Positions 1 to 8,597 of a stretch of DNA of 43,014 nt are shown piece by piece. The stretch covers positions 186,325 to 229,338 of the forward strand of contig JACAAZ010000008.1 of assembly GCA_013376995.1 (NCBI GenBank), read 5' to 3'. The DNA comes from Bacteroidota bacterium. Its GTDB lineage: Bacteria > Bacteroidota > Bacteroidia > Bacteroidales > UBA4417. Under the pieces are notes generated by a model that was not told the DNA's origin, did not search any database, and was given only the letters and a program-made list of their open reading frames with translations. The position numbers were made by a program, and so were the translations under genes. The stretch's first letter is position 1. Each line of letters opens with the position of its first letter.

Positions 1-8
1 GTTTACCC

Positions 9-23
9 TCCGCCAGAGGCGGG
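9..23. repeat. short palindromic repeat (CCGCC-AGA-GGCGG)
   Basis: A 5 bp inverted repeat around a 3 base centre. It belongs to a family seen again at 10708-10722, 27886-27900, 27934-27948 and 38727-38739, always between genes. The rest of bases 1-143 holds no gene that I can support. Confidence 0.6.
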
Positions 24-72
24 ATTACTACGCTTCTCTTCGTGAGACCGCTTCGCTAGGTTGTTCGACTAA

Positions 73-102
73 GCTTTTTGCTGCATTACAATTGCAAAAA
101 GC
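73..102 (-). terminator. stem-loop downstream of the LytTR regulator gene
   Basis: GCTTTTTGC (73-81) and GCAAAAAGC (94-102) form a perfect 9 bp stem with a 12 base loop, 42 bases beyond the stop of the minus-strand regulator gene. There is no separate T run after the stem on the minus strand, so terminator function is inferred from position and structure only. Confidence 0.4.
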
Positions 103-143
103 AAGTCTCGCGAATAAATATCGCACTCAAGCTAACTTACCAA

Positions 144-866
144 TTAAGTGCGAATCATGTGACTTGCGACATAACTATGAAATGCCTGGAGGTATTGATC
201 TGCGACTGTAATCCTTTCCTTGCCGATCAGTACCTGGCCACGCTCAATTGCATTAATGTGATCAAGGTTAATTATAAAGGACCTGTGTATCTTAAGAAAC
301 CTAGATTGAGGGAGCTTATCCTCAAGCTGCTTTATTCGCATCAACGAGAGAATTGGCGGATTACCATCCGTTTTGAAGATCTTGATATAGTCCTTCTGAC
401 TTTCAAAATACATAACCTGTTTCAGGTAAATCTTTACTTGCTGGCCGCCTGAACGAATGAAGATAAAAGGCTCCCTATCAGGCTCTTCATTCCGGAATCC
501 GGCAACCCTGAACCATTCCAGGGCCTTGTTTGCAGCCCGTTGGAATTCTTCAAAGTTGAATGGTTTCAACAGGTAATCCAATGCATCAACCTTATATCCA
601 TCCATGGCATATTGCTGAAATGCGGTGGTGAAAATGATGCGGATACCGGGACTCAGCACCCTTGATAGTTCTATCCCGTTAAGATCAGGCATATGGATAT
701 CCAGGAAAAGTAAATCAACCGGCTGTTGATCGAGCATTTTCAAGGCCATGTAAGCATCCGTGCACCTTCCGCTTAGCACAAGAAAGTCCGTTTTACTGAC
801 ATATGACTCAAGCAGATCAAGAGCAGGTGGCTCGTCGTCGATAATAAGGCAGCGGATTTTATTCAT
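144..866 (-). CDS. LytTR-family response regulator
   Basis: A 240-residue DNA-binding response regulator of the LytR/AlgR type. The receiver domain (about 1-120) shows the acidic pair D10-D11, the phospho-acceptor D56 in LFLDIHMPD, the switch Thr in FTTAF and the Lys in DYLLKP. A LytTR DNA-binding domain (about 135-240) follows, with the typical YFESQKDYIKI and FLKIHRSFIINL segments. Length is normal for the family. The kinase at 4755-5882 on the same strand is the natural partner, so this is probably the output half of that two-component system. It is separated from the DUF4249 gene by 343 bases and could have its own promoter. The target genes are not known; the adjacent TonB receptor operon is the simplest guess. 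Confidence 0.93.
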   Translation of the reverse strand: MNKIRCLIIDDEPPALDLLESYVSKTDFLVLSGRCTDAYMALKMLDQQPVDLLFLDIHMPDLNGIELSRVLSPGIRIIFTTAFQQYAMDGYKVDALDYLLKPFNFEEFQRAANKALEWFRVAGFRNEEPDREPFIFIRSGGQQVKIYLKQVMYFESQKDYIKIFKTDGNPPILSLMRIKQLEDKLPQSRFLKIHRSFIINLDHINAIERGQVLIGKERITVADQYLQAFHSYVASHMIRT

Positions 867-1209
867 ATCAAGTAAGACTTAGCCTTTAATTAATCTCTCA
901 TCGTTGCCTCTGCAAATGATGTGCAGAGTATTTTGGAAGTCCAGCCTTTCAGTACGACAAGATTAGAAAAGGAGCGGGAAGCTGCAAAGGTAACCCTCAT
1001 TCCTCTGCCCGGGCCTGGTAACCCCACTTCCCACATCCTTTTAGCTTTTCAATCTGTTTAATTCAGCAAATCCCTGAATGATCAAAAATGCTGATCCCTT
1101 ATCATTCTTTAGCTATTCGTAATTCTCCAGGTCAGCTTAGTTGTATTTAGGTTTGCCTGATCAAAAGAGCTCCCCGGTTTCCCGGTCGTTTCTCATTCTT
1201 CAATTTTCA
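867..1209. other. intergenic stretch between regulator and DUF4249 genes
   Basis: There is no convincing gene here. On the minus strand TACCTTTG (992 to 985) matches the Bacteroidota -7 box TAnnTTTG about 120 bases before the regulator start, but there is no matching -33 box, so a promoter is possible but not well supported. Confidence 0.4.
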
Positions 1210-2016
1210 TTAATTCTCCAGGACCTGTATATACACCGTATCCGAGCTCATTCCAGTAAAAACGCCGTACCCGTTTTTAATAGTTGTAACGGGAGTGGTA
1301 ATATTATTTGAATTGGATGTCAAATGCTGGTACAAATCAGCAAAATCCTTATTGACCTTGAATAGCACAACCCTGTATCTGCCAAAGAATTCAAAATTCC
1401 TCATCCCAAGCCTGGTACCGGCTGACTGTAAAGGGCTGATGCTCTCGGCAAGAGGCAGGTCGTAAGCCTCCATTGCATAGTTGATATAATCCAGGGTAGT
1501 TTCCAGGTATTCTACGGTGAGATAGTAATAACTGTAGTCATCATTATCCCAGGTAAGGTCAATATCCTTCATCGGGCTGCCAGGAAACCCGCTTGTGCTG
1601 GTAATCCTGTCCGTATAAACAGTTGTGGCTGAAAGGCTGAACCCTGTTGGCTTTGCCGGAATTACAGTACTGGAGGATATTGTGTCATCGTAAAACCTGA
1701 ATTTCACATAATACGTGCTATCAGGGTTGATGCTTTTATTCCCCAGGTCAAGGGTGTAGATTCCGGGTTCTGACTCGGTCAGATCTGCTCCATTTACCTG
1801 CAGATGCAATCCTGTAATATATTCTGTTGCATCCAGCGTATCTTCCGAAAAAGGCAGCACTTTGGTAACTTTGACTTTGATGATGCTGTCGCCCGCGTAT
1901 AGGTAAGATTCTACCACAGCTATCTTATCAGCATCCAAAGGAGTAATCAGGTCCTTGGTGCAGGAAACCAGGATAATCAGCATGAGAATGAGTGATATTG
2001 CTTTTCCCTTTTTCAT
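1210..2016 (-). CDS. DUF4249 family lipoprotein
   Basis: A 268-residue exported protein. The N-terminus is a lipoprotein signal with Cys19 as the likely lipidated residue (ILVSC). The body starts with the family's characteristic pattern, an opening near VVESYLYAGD followed by mixed beta-rich segments, matching the DUF4249 family that almost always sits beside a TonB-dependent receptor in Bacteroidota. The start lies 1 base after the receptor stop, so the two are co-translated or at least co-transcribed. The role is unproven; position suggests an outer-membrane-associated partner of the receptor at 2018-4753, perhaps a substrate-binding or assembly subunit. It is shorter than many family members but shows no sign of truncation. 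Confidence 0.85.
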   Translation of the reverse strand: MKKGKAISLILMLIILVSCTKDLITPLDADKIAVVESYLYAGDSIIKVKVTKVLPFSEDTLDATEYITGLHLQVNGADLTESEPGIYTLDLGNKSINPDSTYYVKFRFYDDTISSSTVIPAKPTGFSLSATTVYTDRITSTSGFPGSPMKDIDLTWDNDDYSYYYLTVEYLETTLDYINYAMEAYDLPLAESISPLQSAGTRLGMRNFEFFGRYRVVLFKVNKDFADLYQHLTSNSNNITTPVTTIKNGYGVFTGMSSDTVYIQVLEN

Positions 2017-2017
2017 G

Positions 2018-4753
2018 TTACCTGATCTGCAGTGTTAGTGATAAATTGGGCGTTATCCCAAGAAGGTTTACATTCGTCTCGGTCAGACCGGTTTCATCAA
2101 CCGTATATTCCTTATACCACACATTCTTCCGGTTGTAGACATTGAATAAGGAGAATCCAATGGCGCCCTTCCCCGATTCGCCCATTGTAAAATCATATTT
2201 CACTGCCAGATCCAGTCGGTGATAGTCCGGCAAGCGGGCAGCATTCTTGGTGCCTGGTATGATCACTGATTGGGTTGTTCCATCAGGCATAGTCAAAACA
2301 TACCCTCCAAGTGGCTGAGTATAGGGTAAACCGGTTGAATAAACCCAGGTTCCTGACAACGTAAAGTGTTTGATCTTGTAAATGGCAACAAGTTTAAGTT
2401 CGTGGGTTACATCCTGTGATGCACTGAAATAGCCATCCCCATAAACCGGGAAATTGTAGCGTGTTCTTGAAAGGGTATAACCGATCCAACCGTTCAACTT
2501 CCCGAATTTCTTCTGTATCAATAGGTCAAACCCTTTAGTATAGCCTGATCCATCATAGAATAAGGAAGAATAATCAACCTTTTCACCGAAGCTGTGAGAG
2601 AAACGCAGTGTATACTCCGTCAATCCCGATAATCTTTTATAATATCCCTCTGCATCGATCAGGAAGTCCCTGGTTTCATAGCTGGCCCCTGCAATAAAGT
2701 GTACAGCGCTGCTTACGGGGATTTTGTTACCATCAGACAGCACCCAAATATCCCGGCTTCCCGATTGAATATCCTCCCTGATTATTCTATTGGCATACTG
2801 GTAATAAAGCCCGGTTGATGCCTTGATTTTAAGCTCCTTAGTGAGGTTAACCGAAGATTGGAACCTGGGTTCAGCATATGGTTTCCCGGTCGAGTTAAAA
2901 TAGGAGAGCCTGATACCCGGAACCAGGGTGATCTTTTTGTCATAGGGGTTTAGCCTGTTCTGGACATACAAAGCCAGTAAATCACCCTTGTCTTTCATAT
3001 TCAGGATGGAAAGGGTATCATTCTGGGTGAATTTATAATTGATGTCGTAATGATTGTATTGAGCTCCGAATTCTACCTGGTTATGATCGTTCCATTTCCA
3101 TTCATTATCGGTTTTCATACAGAAATCTTTCAAGCCGTTATCTTCTATGCTGCCGTTATTGAAAGCACTGCTGGTGCCGTCTTCCTTAATGATTGTCCGT
3201 GAATCGCTGCGATCTTTCGAATTTGTATAATCCGAAATCGAGACCAGGTTATTGGTATATAGTTTTTCGCTCCACTTTCTCGACCATTTCATGCTGCTAC
3301 CCCAGTTGCCCCATTTGGTAAGATCGGTAATACCGCCGCTAACACTAAGCCCTCCCCTTGAGTGATTCATGTCCCTGGAGTTATCGAAATAATCCTGCCC
3401 GCTGAAAAAGCTGGCTGAAACAATATCCTTATCTGTTACATTATAGGTAACCTTAGCATTCAGGTCGTAGAAATAGGATGTAGGTTGCTGTTCCTCAATC
3501 ATCCTTTGCATGCCCCCCGGCATTACACCGGCCGGTTTTGGAACTGATGGGCCAGTATTATCCTGGTTAAAGGAGTTGAATATCTTTTCGTAGAGGAATG
3601 TCTTGTAGGATCTGCGTGCAGCAAGGAAAACAGAACCTTTTCCTTTGAGCGGTATTTCCGTATAGGCGTTAACCCCTATGAAACCGGCATCAATACCAGC
3701 ATTGAATTTCTGATCGTTACCGGTTTTGCCGATAATTTCCATAACGCTTGAAAGCCGTCCACCGTATTTAGCTTCGAATCCACCTTTATAAAGCTGCACT
3801 TCCTTGATGGCGTTCGGGTTAAATGCACTGAACATACCAAAGAGATGTTCCTGGTGATAAACAGTAAACCCATCGTAGAGAATTAGGTTTTGATCCGGAG
3901 TTCCTCCTCTTACATAAAGTCCGGCAGAGGAACCGCTGCTGCCACCAATGCCAGGCATAAGCTGGAAGGTTCTGAAAATATCTTTTTCGCCAAGGCTGGG
4001 AAGTTCCGCCAGTTTAGCGGGTGACATTTTAATGAGATTGCCCCCTTCGGATGCTTTCAGCAGGTCTTCCCGCTGTCCTTTCACTTCAACGGTTTTAAGC
4101 TGGGTAGTAAGAGGATCCATCAGGATGACTATATGATTCACATCGGCATGGGGGCTCAGGTAGAAAAGCTGCTTGTAGTAGCCAAGGTAATACACCATGA
4201 TTGCGGAGGTGTCGGTAGGGATATTTGGAAGGGTGAAATAGCCGTCAACATTTGATGAGCAGCCCCTGTTTGTTCCCCGTAACAGCACAGATGCAAAGGG
4301 AAGAGGTTCCCCACTAAGCTTATCTTTAACAATCCCTGTTGCTGTAAAATTGAACTTCTGAGGTTTCCCCGCATAACGTTGGTTAGCAGCTGTGAGTTTA
4401 CTGGCATTCAGGATAGCCCGGGAGATCACCTTTACATTCTCTTTATCATCAATAAAGAATCCCACTTCCGGGTTATTCCTGAAAACAACATCAACTGCGG
4501 TAGGTGCCGGGGTATTGGTAAAAAGGTAATCCAGCGTGAATGGTTTAACAAGGGTTGAATCCCAGCTTATCTGAATTTTGTATTTATCCCTGAAATCCTT
4601 TAAAACCTTTTCAAGAGGCGTATTCCAATAGTATTCATTAATCCTGATCTGCGCAAGGCCCTGCGCCCGGACAAAGATGGGCATGGCCAGGAGCAGGATT
4701 GCGAAGAAAGCGACCTGAAATGTGGGTAATTTATGGGTACAGGTACACGACAT
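2018..4753 (-). CDS. TonB-dependent receptor with STN and carboxypeptidase-regulatory-like N-domains
   Basis: A 911-residue outer-membrane transporter. After a signal peptide (about 1-30) comes an STN-like domain (about 35-112; secretin/TonB short N-terminal domain, the signalling domain of TonB transducers). Next are a CarboxypepD_reg-like beta-sandwich (about 135-225, GIVKDKLSGEPLPFASV), the plug (about 235-350, with GLYVRGGTPDQNLILYDG) and a C-terminal beta-barrel ending in LSLTLQIR. The barrel ends in an aromatic/hydrophobic strand, as expected for BAM insertion. It is preceded by the histidine kinase gene with a 1 base gap and followed by the DUF4249 gene with a 1 base gap. STN domains normally work with FecR-type anti-sigma factors; none is visible here and a kinase takes that place. 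The substrate is unknown. Confidence 0.93.
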   Translation of the reverse strand: MSCTCTHKLPTFQVAFFAILLLAMPIFVRAQGLAQIRINEYYWNTPLEKVLKDFRDKYKIQISWDSTLVKPFTLDYLFTNTPAPTAVDVVFRNNPEVGFFIDDKENVKVISRAILNASKLTAANQRYAGKPQKFNFTATGIVKDKLSGEPLPFASVLLRGTNRGCSSNVDGYFTLPNIPTDTSAIMVYYLGYYKQLFYLSPHADVNHIVILMDPLTTQLKTVEVKGQREDLLKASEGGNLIKMSPAKLAELPSLGEKDIFRTFQLMPGIGGSSGSSAGLYVRGGTPDQNLILYDGFTVYHQEHLFGMFSAFNPNAIKEVQLYKGGFEAKYGGRLSSVMEIIGKTGNDQKFNAGIDAGFIGVNAYTEIPLKGKGSVFLAARRSYKTFLYEKIFNSFNQDNTGPSVPKPAGVMPGGMQRMIEEQQPTSYFYDLNAKVTYNVTDKDIVSASFFSGQDYFDNSRDMNHSRGGLSVSGGITDLTKWGNWGSSMKWSRKWSEKLYTNNLVSISDYTNSKDRSDSRTIIKEDGTSSAFNNGSIEDNGLKDFCMKTDNEWKWNDHNQVEFGAQYNHYDINYKFTQNDTLSILNMKDKGDLLALYVQNRLNPYDKKITLVPGIRLSYFNSTGKPYAEPRFQSSVNLTKELKIKASTGLYYQYANRIIREDIQSGSRDIWVLSDGNKIPVSSAVHFIAGASYETRDFLIDAEGYYKRLSGLTEYTLRFSHSFGEKVDYSSLFYDGSGYTKGFDLLIQKKFGKLNGWIGYTLSRTRYNFPVYGDGYFSASQDVTHELKLVAIYKIKHFTLSGTWVYSTGLPYTQPLGGYVLTMPDGTTQSVIIPGTKNAARLPDYHRLDLAVKYDFTMGESGKGAIGFSLFNVYNRKNVWYKEYTVDETGLTETNVNLLGITPNLSLTLQIR

Positions 4754-4754
4754 T

Positions 4755-5882
4755 CTAATGAATTCTAATGATAAGGTTTGTACAAAAAATCTGGTATAAC
4801 ACCTCTTGTTTTAATTCCGATTTCCCAGGGTAAAGCCCGGCAAGTCTCTTCCTGAGATTTTCAAGTCCTATGCCGGAGCCACTCTTGTCAACTTCAGATT
4901 TTGGATAATAGGAATTCTCGACAGAGAGCATTACTTCTGATTCCCCTATTTCCATGACAATGTGGATGAATGATGGCTTAGAAGCAGAAATCCCATGCTT
5001 GAATGCGTTTTCGATAAGAGGTATGAACAGCAGAGGGGCTATCTCCCAGGAAGGAATTATATCAGGGAATGATGAAATGATCCTGACATCTTCCTTCATC
5101 CTTAGCTGCATCACCAGTATGTATTGCTGCAGGAAATCAATCTCCTTGACCAGGTCAACTTTATTGGCCGTGGTTTCATACAGGAGATACCGCATTAATT
5201 TGGCCATACTGTGAATTCCCTGTTTTGCTCTTTCGGTTGAAGTATCTATCAGGGAATAGATACTATTCAGTGAATTGAAGAAAAAATGAGGCTGAAGCTG
5301 ATATTTCAGATGCAGAAGTTCAGATTCAAGTTGTTGGTTGTCATTCTCCTTTTTTTCTGATTCCATTTCCAGCCAACGCTGGGTTGTCCGGATAGCCAGG
5401 CAGGTTATGAGCGGAATGAAAAGGGCAGCCGCAGTGCGAAATAGGAATGGAAGTTTAGATGGCCTGAAGTGTTCGTTATGAGGTGGGAATTCCGGGAAAT
5501 GAGGTACCGGGCGTGGAAGGAATTCCATGAGCACATTATTAAGTACAGAGAATAATGCGACTATCAGGATATTGATCCCGATAAATGCTACAATTCTCCT
5601 GTTAAAGAAGTACTTGTTTATCAGTAGAAAGTAATTCAGATAAAAAAGCACAGCAGACCAGAGCAATGGCAACCAGGATGTCCGGATAAGAAAGTCAGTC
5701 TTTACAAACTGATCACCCGCATACAAGATCGGGAAGCAGAATAGGATAACCCAGGCAATGAAGTGCAGAGAAATGCTCATCGTCCTTTTCTTCCTGGTTA
5801 CCAATGCCATGATCGATAGATAATTTGAGATTGTTCTGGGAGTTAAGTGATTCCGGAATGCAGGCGCAAAATTGGTCTTCAT
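4755..5882 (-). CDS. LytS/YehU-type sensor histidine kinase
   Basis: A membrane histidine kinase of about 375 residues. Four hydrophobic segments occupy the first 160 or so residues, starting near WVILFCFPILYAG. A short coiled linker leads to the His_kinase domain with the phospho-acceptor His199 in QLQPHFFFNSLN, then an HATPase domain with the N-box PLIENAFKHG and the G-box GSGIGLENLRKRL. It was started at the ATG at 5882, which has a GGGAGG sequence 9 to 14 bases upstream; an in-frame TTG at 5897 and ATGs at 5810 and 5780 are alternatives. It lacks any obvious periplasmic sensor domain, so the signal may come through the membrane or from partner proteins. It is the first gene of the unit with the TonB receptor and DUF4249 protein, and is the likely partner of the LytTR regulator at 144-866. 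Confidence 0.92.
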   Translation of the reverse strand: MKTNFAPAFRNHLTPRTISNYLSIMALVTRKKRTMSISLHFIAWVILFCFPILYAGDQFVKTDFLIRTSWLPLLWSAVLFYLNYFLLINKYFFNRRIVAFIGINILIVALFSVLNNVLMEFLPRPVPHFPEFPPHNEHFRPSKLPFLFRTAAALFIPLITCLAIRTTQRWLEMESEKKENDNQQLESELLHLKYQLQPHFFFNSLNSIYSLIDTSTERAKQGIHSMAKLMRYLLYETTANKVDLVKEIDFLQQYILVMQLRMKEDVRIISSFPDIIPSWEIAPLLFIPLIENAFKHGISASKPSFIHIVMEIGESEVMLSVENSYYPKSEVDKSGSGIGLENLRKRLAGLYPGKSELKQEVLYQIFCTNLIIRIH

Positions 5883-5916
5883 CAACCTTCCTCCCAAATG
5901 AAATATACGGATGCAT

Positions 5917-5935
5917 CATTTCTGTGGATGAAATG
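5917..5935. promoter_or_regulatory. inverted repeat in divergent intergenic region
   Basis: CATTTC (5917-5922) and GAAATG (5930-5935) form a 6 bp inverted repeat spaced by 7 bases between the kinase operon and the divergent cupredoxin gene. It could be an operator, but a 6 bp repeat can arise by chance. Confidence 0.25.
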
Positions 5936-6006
5936 TCAGATTTTGTCTATCGGGCAGTGGCAAACTAAACGGACAGGATTTTGTTTAATAATTAAATTCT
6001 ATCGCT

Positions 6007-6360
6007 ATGAAAACACGAACCTTTATTGCAGCTTCAGCACTAATCCTTTTATTTTCAGTTATTTCAGCATCGTCCGGTTGTAAGAAATCCAGTGATTCCG
6101 TCCCCGGACCAGGCCTCAATGAAGTCTGGATAGAAAATTTCCAGTTCAATCCTTCCGTGGTTAATACAACCGTTAATTCTACTGTACAGTGGATAAATAA
6201 GGATAACAGCGCTCATACCGCTACTTCTGATTCAGCGGTTTTTGCATCCCCAACCTTAAATGCAGGCACAACCTTCAGTTACACGTTTACTAAGCCGGGT
6301 ACTTACAAATACCATTGTTCCTTCCATTCCACCATGACCGGAACAGTAATAGTGAAATAG
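6007..6360 (+). CDS. amicyanin-like cupredoxin lipoprotein
   Basis: A 117-residue small blue-copper (type 1) protein. The N-terminus is an export signal with Cys25 as a possible lipidation site. The cupredoxin fold covers about residues 37-117. The four expected copper ligands are visible: His70 in SAHTATSD, then Cys104, His107 and Met110 in YHCSFHSTM. The C-x2-H-x2-M spacing is that of amicyanin-like proteins. It should act as a periplasmic or membrane-attached electron carrier or copper carrier; the partner is not identifiable here. It is divergent from the kinase operon. A decayed second copy lies just downstream (6533-6885), and another cupredoxin domain occurs at 8598-9734. Confidence 0.9.
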   Translation: MKTRTFIAASALILLFSVISASSGCKKSSDSVPGPGLNEVWIENFQFNPSVVNTTVNSTVQWINKDNSAHTATSDSAVFASPTLNAGTTFSYTFTKPGTYKYHCSFHSTMTGTVIVK

Positions 6361-6416
6361 GAACAAACAAATCGTTCAGGAAATATCCTGGAGTATTTAC
6401 TTACAGGAAATCAACA

Positions 6417-6453
6417 TGCCCGCGAAACATATTCTGCGGGCAATTGTTATTTA
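6417..6453 (+). terminator. probable terminator after cupredoxin gene
   Basis: TGCCCGC (6417-6423) and GCGGGCA (6436-6442) make a perfect, GC-rich 7 bp stem with a 12 base loop. The T/A-rich ATTGTTATTTA follows, 57 bases after the cupredoxin stop. Confidence 0.5.
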
Positions 6454-6532
6454 TATTCGTTCTAAATAAGCCTGCTGAAGATGTGCAAAGTGTTTTTTTT
6501 TGCGAAATCTCTCAACTTAAATCACCACTGTC

Positions 6533-6885
6533 ATGGAAGCATAGAAGACAACCACTTTAGACTTGTCAGTATTCTTTTTCGGATTGGCAAACCTAATATC
6601 TGCATACAGTAAATCCAGCGATTACGGATCTAATGGGTCGGAAAACTCGGGACGAATGAAATTTGGCTTCAGGGTTCTCAATTTAATCCTCTTTCCAAAA
6701 AAATAGCCCAGAATACCACCCCTACCTGGACAAATAACCCTGCTATAACCAGTGATTCTGTAATGTCCGGCAGCGGAATACTTACAAGTAGCGAACCTTT
6801 CTGTTTTCTAATCGATAAAGCAGGTAAATATAAACACCATTGCATCATACATTCTATAATGACAGGGACAATGGTTGTGCAATAA
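6533..6885 (+). pseudogene. decayed duplicate of the cupredoxin gene
   Basis: Translation shows a damaged copy of the 6007-6360 protein. The first part (frame of ATG 6533) has a stop at codon 4 (TAG 6542-6544), then a hydrophobic stretch and KSSD, as in the intact gene. A frameshift near 6670 moves to another frame (6673-6885), which reads QFNP, then WTNNPAITSDS, then HHCIIHSIMTGT and a stop at 6883-6885. The Cys-x2-His-x2-Met end is kept, but the first copper ligand His (SAHTATSD in the parent) is lost. The stop, frameshift and missing ligand together indicate a non-functional relic of a tandem duplication. Bases 6886-7159 hold nothing else I can support. Confidence 0.82.
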
Positions 6886-7159
6886 CCTTAAATCAAACTT
6901 ATTATTCTAACCCTAAACAAAAAGTCATTGGCTGAATTACTCTTTACACTACTGAACAGGCAAATAAGTGCATTTAGTGTATAAATTAAACTGAAAGAAT
7001 CCTTAGCAGCTAAGTCCTGAATTCAGATGACTGCTTCCTCCAAGATTACCTTTTTGATCATCAATTGAAAAACAATTCATTAACAGACAAATACATGCCG
7101 ATATGAAGTTAAGACATTTACTCTCCAGAATTTCAATGGAAATCAGGTTATTCATTAGC

Positions 7160-8440
7160 ATGAAAACCTCCTACAGGCCATCCAGGGTGGCTATACTCCT
7201 GCTTTTAATGATACATGGCTTTACATGGAATGCTTATGCTCAATCAACGGTAACTATTTACCCTTCCAAGGACAATACCATCTATGCAGACAATCAATCA
7301 AACAGTAATGGTGCGGGAGAGGTTTTCCTAGGGGGAAACAATGGTAACAGCTTTGCTAACAGGGGTTTAATTGCCTTTGATATTGCGGGTAATATACCTG
7401 CCGGGGCAATTATTACAGATGTCACTCTCAGATTGCACTGCTCAAATGCAGCTCAGGGTGGTGCAAATCCAACCGATTTTGAATTGCATCAACTGCTTGA
7501 AGATTGGGGAGAAGGAAGTTCAAATGCCGGCAACCATGCTGGTCCGGGGGCTGCTGCAACAACCGGTGATGCAACATGGTTAAACAATTTTTTTGATGGA
7601 ACCTTCTGGACTACTCCAGGTGGAACCTACCAGTCAACTGCAAGTGCAGTTACAACAGTTGGAGGCGTTGAAAGTTATTCCTGGTCAGCCAGTGGAATGA
7701 TTACAGATGTTCAGGCATGGCTTGATCAGCCTGCCGCAAACTTTGGCTGGATATTAAAAAGTACGGAAGCAAACTCTTATGAAGGAAGAAGATTTGATTC
7801 AAGGGAAAACCATACTCAGGAATTCTGGCCTGCACTTACCATCGGCTATACAGAGAGCAATGGCTTCACTCCACTTTCATTATTTTCAATATTCCCCCAG
7901 GGACTATATAATGGCAACGGTGGTTTAAATAAAGCAAAGGATGCATCTGGAAATCATTTCCCGGGTAACATTGCGGACCAGGTCACTATAGAATTGCATA
8001 ATGGATCGAATTACAGCAATACAGTATATACCGCTTCAAATGTTGACCTTGATGTCACAGGCTCAGCTCAAATCCAGGTGCCATCCGTTTATAACGGCTC
8101 TTATTACATTACAATTATTCATCGTAACAGCATTACTACTGTAAGCGTCAACCCGGTTTCCTTTGGTTCAGGCCCGGTATCCTTTGGTTTTGATTCCCCA
8201 GCCAAAGCTTTTGGGGGAAATTTACTTGCCGACAATGGCAATTACCTTATTTACGGGGGAGATATATCCAGGGATGGTGTAGTAGATGGATCTGATATGG
8301 CGGATATTGACAATGCAAGTACCGGGCTGCAAATTGGATATTACCCTGAAGATGTAAATGGTGACGGAATTGTGGATGGTTCGGATATGGCCATTGTCGA
8401 CAACAACAGTACAGGGCTGATACACTTCATTCTGCCATGA
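7160..8440 (+). CDS. secreted DNRLRE-domain protein with dockerin-like calcium repeats
   Basis: A secreted protein of 426 residues. The ATG at 7160 was chosen because it opens a classical signal peptide ending in NAYAQ; an in-frame ATG at 7103 would put 19 extra residues before it. The N-terminal half fits the DNRLRE family of surface beta-sandwiches (NSNGAGEVFLGG, then GLIAFDIAGNIPAGAIITDV). The C-terminus carries two copies of a dockerin-like loop (SRDGVVDGSDMADIDNAS and DVNGDGIVDGSDMAIVDNNS) with the Asp pattern of calcium-binding dockerin type I repeats. No T9SS sorting domain and no cohesin are visible. It lies between two cupredoxin genes on the same strand. The function is unknown; a structural or adhesive extracellular role is plausible. 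Confidence 0.82.
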   Translation: MKTSYRPSRVAILLLLMIHGFTWNAYAQSTVTIYPSKDNTIYADNQSNSNGAGEVFLGGNNGNSFANRGLIAFDIAGNIPAGAIITDVTLRLHCSNAAQGGANPTDFELHQLLEDWGEGSSNAGNHAGPGAAATTGDATWLNNFFDGTFWTTPGGTYQSTASAVTTVGGVESYSWSASGMITDVQAWLDQPAANFGWILKSTEANSYEGRRFDSRENHTQEFWPALTIGYTESNGFTPLSLFSIFPQGLYNGNGGLNKAKDASGNHFPGNIADQVTIELHNGSNYSNTVYTASNVDLDVTGSAQIQVPSVYNGSYYITIIHRNSITTVSVNPVSFGSGPVSFGFDSPAKAFGGNLLADNGNYLIYGGDISRDGVVDGSDMADIDNASTGLQIGYYPEDVNGDGIVDGSDMAIVDNNSTGLIHFILP

Positions 8441-8597
8441 TAAACAGGAGTAAAAGGCTATAGTTGTTAGAAGCTCACTGGATTTTGAGTTTGACATAAA
8501 CATCCTTTTACGAATATTTAACTGCCACCAGAGTTCAGATCATAAACTAAATCAATCATTTATTGTTTCATTAATAAACATAAAACGCTAAAATGCT

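Noticed and set aside
78-452. 124-codon plus-strand reading frame
   Set aside because: It lies mostly antisense to the LytTR domain of the clear regulator gene at 144-866 and has no family pattern.
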